Shown here: positions 16,677 to 20,051 of the stretch, one piece after another
Layout of the letters: each line of letters opens with the position of its first letter
How positions within the stretch are numbered: position 1 is the stretch's first letter
NCBI GenBank assembly: GCA_964058845.1
Contig: CAXKVR010000742.1
Coordinates: 1 to 20,051 of the forward strand
Length of the DNA stretch: 20,051 nt
Source: Carex sylvatica
Taxonomy: Eukaryota > Streptophyta > Magnoliopsida > Poales > Cyperaceae
Direction of reading: 5' to 3'
The notes under the pieces: generated by a model
Seen by the model: only the letters and a program-made list of their open reading frames with translations
What the model was told of the DNA's origin: nothing
Databases searched by the model: none
Position numbers and translations under genes: made by a program

Positions 16677-18785
16677 ATGGCAACCAATAAGATGAAGAGA
16701 TTTGGATCGAAGAAGTCGCATTCATGGTGGTGGGATAGCCACATCAGCCCTAAAAACTCCCGTTGGCTTGATGACAATCTTCAAGGTATGCTCGTTTGCT
16801 ATTTTTACTTTTCTTATTTTATTGGCTCCGGATAAATCCTTGGAAAGTAGAAAGGAGAGTCCATTCAATACCCGATCATATCTAATTTTATATAACCAGC
16901 ACACATCTCAGTAATCAGCTATAGAGTGCCATAACATAAGACAGCCTCTAACTAATCTCTAACTAATTGTTTGTTACAATCATGCACTAATTACAAATAT
17001 AACCCTATGTCAAAACTACTGCATCCAATAGGTAGAGATTACTAAATTGCCCCTGGGAAGTGCAAAATTTAAAGGTTTACTGGAAAATGTTGGTTATGTA
17101 TACCTGGCGGTGTTATGTGAGTTGGCAAATGATTTTTTTTTCCTAAATAATAAATGTGTAATCTGTGTATCAATTTGGCCGTACATTGACTATATTGCAA
17201 TTTATAGTTCAGACAGTCAATAAAATAATAATTTTCCAAATTGTATCTATTCTTGCTGCTCAAAGAGTATTTGTTTAAAAAAATATCAGAGATGGATAAG
17301 CAAGTGAAGGAAATGCTAGTCCTAATAGAAGAAGAAGGAGACTCCTTTGCAAAAAAGGCTGAGATGTACTACGAGAGACGACCTCAACTTGTATCCCATG
17401 TTGAAAATTTCTACCGTATGTACCGAGCCCTGGCTGAACGTTATGACAATGTCACTGGGGAGTTACGCAAGTCCATGCAACTCCAGCCTCAGCAGAACTC
17501 CCTTAACGGGTCTGATTCTCCTCATGGGTCAGACTCCAGTTCTTCTCCTGAGAAGAAGCCTCATCAGAGAAAAGGTGGCCGAGCTGCTGGTTTTGAGTTT
17601 TTTCTAGGGTCTGATGTTTCCAAGAAGGGAAGCAATGATGGATCAGAATCAGAATCTGAATCCGAATCAGACTCTGGATCAGAATCGGATCAAAATGGAA
17701 ATGAAATTGGTGTTGGCTCTGAGTTGAATGAGAGAATCCATGAGCTAGAAGAGGAGTTGAAGGGAGCGAAGGAAAGAATTAGATTTTTAGAGGAAGAAAA
17801 GTTGAAGTGTGATAATGAGGCTTCAAGTTACAAGACATCTGATGCACTGGAAGCTGATTTACTTGCAAATCGGCATGAAATGGAGTGTTTAAGAGGTGCA
17901 ATGGAGGTCGCAAACGAGAAATTTGAAGTCGAATTGTCCCGTCGTGATTCTGAAATTGTGAAATTGAGAGAAGATTCTGAGTCAGCATCTAGGAGGTTCT
18001 CAGAAGAGAAGTCATCTCTTGAGGCAAAAATATTGGGTATGCAAGGATCTAGTGAAGAATTAAGGATAGAAATGGAAAAAATTATGCAAGAGAAAAGGGT
18101 ACTAGAGTCTCGTGTTCTCGAGTTAGAACAAGTAGTTTCCGACCTAAAAGCCTCAGCTCAAATTTCAGATGAAACTTTTTTAAAAGAAAAGTGCAACCTT
18201 GATTCTAAAATCATGGAATTAGCAAATGCTAATGCTAACTTCGAGTCCAAAATAGAGCAACTCGAGCTGCATGCAAGCGACACTGAGAATCAAGTTTCAC
18301 AATTAAATGAAACCGTAACCACACTTAACAAGGAACTCAGTATGCGTGCAGATGAGATTCTCGTACTAAATTCACAACTTGACAAGAGCACAAATGAGAT
18401 TCTCACCCTTAACTCGCAACTCAACGAGTGTGCAAATGAGATTCTTGCATTAAACTCTCAACTGGAGCTGCATGAAGAGGAGAAGAAATCACTTGAATTA
18501 AAGGTGAAAACCATGGAGGTCCACTTGCACGAGCTCCATCTGGAGCATGCAAAACTGATTACAGAAATTGAGGTGGTAAAGAGAGAAGCTGCAGACTTCA
18601 AGGGGAGGATTAAGGAATTGGAGAGGGAAGTTGAGAGACAAAGAATGGTGATTTCTGAAAATGCAGAAGGAAAAAGAGAGGCAATAAGACAACTTTGCAT
18701 GTCAGTCGAGTATTACCGGGACGGGTATTGTCAGCTCCGGGAAATTATCAAAGGGCACAAGAGGCACTTTGTCATGGTTAATTAG
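16677..18785 (+). CDS. NET4-like: NETWORKED 4-like protein (NAB actin-binding domain, coiled coil), two coding exons
   Basis: Exon 1 is 16677-16785 (36 codons plus one base), donor AAG|GTATGC. Exon 2 is 17290-18785, acceptor ATATCAG. Joined they give 534 residues ending at TAG. The split codon yields Glu37, so exon 1 runs into exon 2 as [16 protein letters not shown], as expected for this family. Residues about 12-92 are the NAB (KIP1-like) domain: HSWWWDSH (15-22), a long helix with [11 protein letters not shown], and [12 protein letters not shown] (78-89). Then come a Ser-rich linker, GFEFFLGSD (137-145), an acidic SE/SD repeat (about 154-170), a coiled coil (about 180-495) with a three-fold 14-residue repeat, and a C-terminal segment REAIRQL..YYRDGY (499-516) typical of NET4. 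Plant NET4 proteins are about this length, bind F-actin and associate with the vacuole membrane; that role is known for the family and inferred here. A start at 17241 is wrong: its first 17 codons are intron. Confidence 0.94.
16786..17289 (+). other. Intron 1 of the NET4-like coding region
   Basis: It begins GTATGC and ends AAATATCAG, is AT-rich and is 504 bases long. Placing it here is required to join the Trp-rich first half of the NAB domain to its helical remainder in frame. The short open frames at about 16702-16914 and 17069-17263 run into it and are not genes. Confidence 0.9.
18348..18473 (+). repeat. Three in-frame 42-bp tandem repeats inside the coiled coil
   Basis: Units 18348-18389, 18390-18431 and 18432-18473 encode [28 protein letters not shown] and [14 protein letters not shown]. 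They share the core NEIL.LNSQL. Each unit is two heptads, so the number of units could vary without disturbing the coiled coil. Confidence 0.92.
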
Positions 18786-19000
18786 GCTCTTTTTTTGTGG
18801 CATAAAATATCTTGGTGTGTATGTTCGATGTATTTCATTTGCGGTACGATCGACAGTTTCGGATGTTGATTGACTGATTGTGCAGTCTAGTGTCGGTATT
18901 AAGTTGGTTACCTCATGTTTTAATTGTATGTTGAGAAAAAATGAGGCGAACAGATCATTATCGTTATAATTTTAGCTATTTGTTTGTGTTTTTAAGTTTG
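18786..19000 (+). terminator. Probable 3' untranslated and polyadenylation region of the NET4-like gene
   Basis: After the stop come T-rich and TG-rich words (TTGGTGTGTATGTTCGATG, TTTTAATTGTATGTTG), which suit plant far-upstream elements. A-rich words (CATAAAATAT at about 18800, GAGAAAAAATGAGG at about 18932) could act as near-upstream signals. No canonical AATAAA is present, which is usual in plants. The exact cleavage site cannot be read. 19001-19221 holds nothing recognised. Confidence 0.4.
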
Positions 19001-19221
19001 GTAATTTAAATCTTTCTTTATATTATTTGAACACTAACTGGATGGGTTACGAAAACAGGTGTAATAATTAAAGTGGCAAATTTTTCACATGCAAACCGTC
19101 CAATGCATAGGAGGTATATTTTTGTATCGTTTAGTAGAAAGTAAATTGCATAATATTATTTTGCAATGGACTTCTCAGAATGTAACAACTGTCATCGATA
19201 TGCACTGAGCCAATAACTCAA

Positions 19222-19594
19222 TAAATATATAACACCAACTCTAAAATTTATCAAATCGATTTCAAATGGTAAATCCAAACTGTTCAAACCGATCTATTTC
19301 ATTAGTTGTGCATTTACATGCAAAATTTATAACTTTTTGAATTTATTTAGTCTTAGATCAAGCGGTCAAATATGTGAGTTTTTAAGTTAATTTTAATACA
19401 TTAATTTTTTAATATTTTACCGCTTGATTTGATACTAAAATAAGTTGAAAATATAAAAATTTATATCTAAATGCATCATCCATAATGTAAATTGATTTGA
19501 ACAGTTTGAATTAGTCTTTCGAAGTCGATTTAATATGTTTTAGAGTTGGTGTTATATAGGCTGAAATGACACTGGTGTTATACTAGCCAAACTC
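19222..19594. mobile_element. Foldback element, second copy of family A, left end eroded
   Basis: Left arm words TATATAACACCAACTCTAAA and AAATCGATTTCAAATGGTAAA pair with the inverted right arm (GAAGTCGATTTAATATG, TTTTAGAGTTGGTGTTATAT). The loop carries AGATCAAGCGGTCAAA and TTACCGCTTGATTTGATAC. The right end ACTAGCCAAACTC equals that of the copy at 3895-4301, but the left outer 40 bases are missing or rearranged. No target duplication can be shown. Confidence 0.75.
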
Positions 19595-19599
19595 TATAT

Positions 19600-20013
19600 G
19601 AGGGTTCAAATGCCTCCATTTTTTGTGCCTCCATCACGCTTCCATTTTTAAAAACTTAAGTAACCCAAAATTTAAATTATAAATGTCAAAATAAAACCGT
19701 TAGATGTGATCTATGTTATTTTCTCTTTATGCTCAAAAAATATTATTACATTTCAATTTTATTTTTATGTGAATTAATAAGTTGAAAAACCAATGTCTAT
19801 AAATTATCCATATTAGTACATTTTTTTACAATATCTTGATGACAATAAAAACAAAGTTGAAATGTCGTAATATTTTACATGTGCATAGATAAAATGATGT
19901 AGATCATATCCAACGGTTTTATTTAGACTTTTAAGTTTCAAATTTTTAGTTATTAAATTTTTAAAAAATAAAGGTATGATGGAGGTACAAAAAATAGAGG
20001 CATTTGAACCCTC
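19600..20013. mobile_element. Foldback element with GAGGGTTCAAATGCCTC ends
   Basis: The left end GAGGGTTCAAATGCCTCCAT and the inverted right end GAGGGTTCAAATGCCTCTAT match almost perfectly. Arms of roughly 200 bases follow (TTTTTTGTGCCTCCATCA against TTTTTTGTACCTCCATCA; AATAAAACCGTTAGATGTGA against AATAAAACCGTTGGATATGA). It starts five bases after the family A copy ends. Flanks ACTCTATAT and TCAATATAT agree at 6 of 9 positions, so a 9-bp duplication is possible but decayed. It is non-coding and not related in sequence to families A or B. Confidence 0.8.
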
Positions 20014-20051
20014 TCAATATATATTGATACTATATTTAAAATTTTAAGTAT

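Noticed and set aside
17241..17291. Upstream ATG at 17241 as the start of the NET4-like protein.
   Set aside because: These 17 codons lie before the acceptor at 17288-17289. Using them would remove the Trp-rich first half of the NAB domain, which exon 1 at 16677-16785 supplies in frame.
17347..18700. Several smaller frames on both strands inside the NET4-like exon.
   Set aside because: They are shadows of the coding exon in other phases and show no independent features.

Overview
The window is nuclear DNA of a flowering plant, most likely a eudicot. The grounds are AT-rich introns with GT..AG borders, two plant-specific gene families, and intergenic DNA packed with small non-autonomous DNA transposons. 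I cannot name the species. There is no bacterial, phage or CRISPR content.

Only two protein-coding genes can be supported. At the left edge (988 to 1, minus strand) lies the 5' part of a G-type (bulb-lectin, S-domain) receptor-like kinase of the ZmPK1-like type. It is an open, uninterrupted frame of 329 codons that runs off the window before the PAN, transmembrane and kinase parts. At the right (16677-18785, plus strand) is a complete two-exon gene for a NETWORKED 4-like (NAB-domain) actin-binding protein of 534 residues. It probably has a non-coding first exon near 13120-13347 and a 5'-leader intron of about 3.3 kb. The two genes point away from each other and show no sign of working together.

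Between 1.7 and 12.8 kb, and again after 19.2 kb, much of the sequence is repeats whose borders can be read directly. In order they are: a dispersed AT-rich repeat (four partial copies); a foldback repeat at 2409-2569; a strikingly GC-rich hAT-like element (3071-3719) made of degenerate GGGTACGGGT/GGGTCGGGT units around a 10-bp phased T-tract core; two adjacent long-inverted-repeat elements (3895-4301, 4307-4740); two Mutator-like miniature elements sharing their ends, each with a perfect 9-bp target duplication (5310-5500, 8155-8364); a degenerate foldback copy abutting a reverse-oriented LINE tail (about 6130-6530); a long-inverted-repeat element (about 8708-9825) split by a hAT element with a perfect 8-bp duplication (8813-9609); a further hAT-like element (10749-11213); and a second, inverted copy of the 8813 hAT family (12140-12814) nested at the end of another small element (11980-12826). 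After the NET4-like gene come another copy of the 3895 family (about 19222-19594) and an unrelated foldback element (19600-20013).

I found no new multi-gene system. The main novelty candidates are the transposon architecture: families of long, nearly perfect inverted repeats able to form long hairpin RNA, nested insertions that give a relative order of events, and an element combining G-quadruplex-type repeats with phased T-tracts. The many short open frames between 3 and 16 kb look like chance frames.
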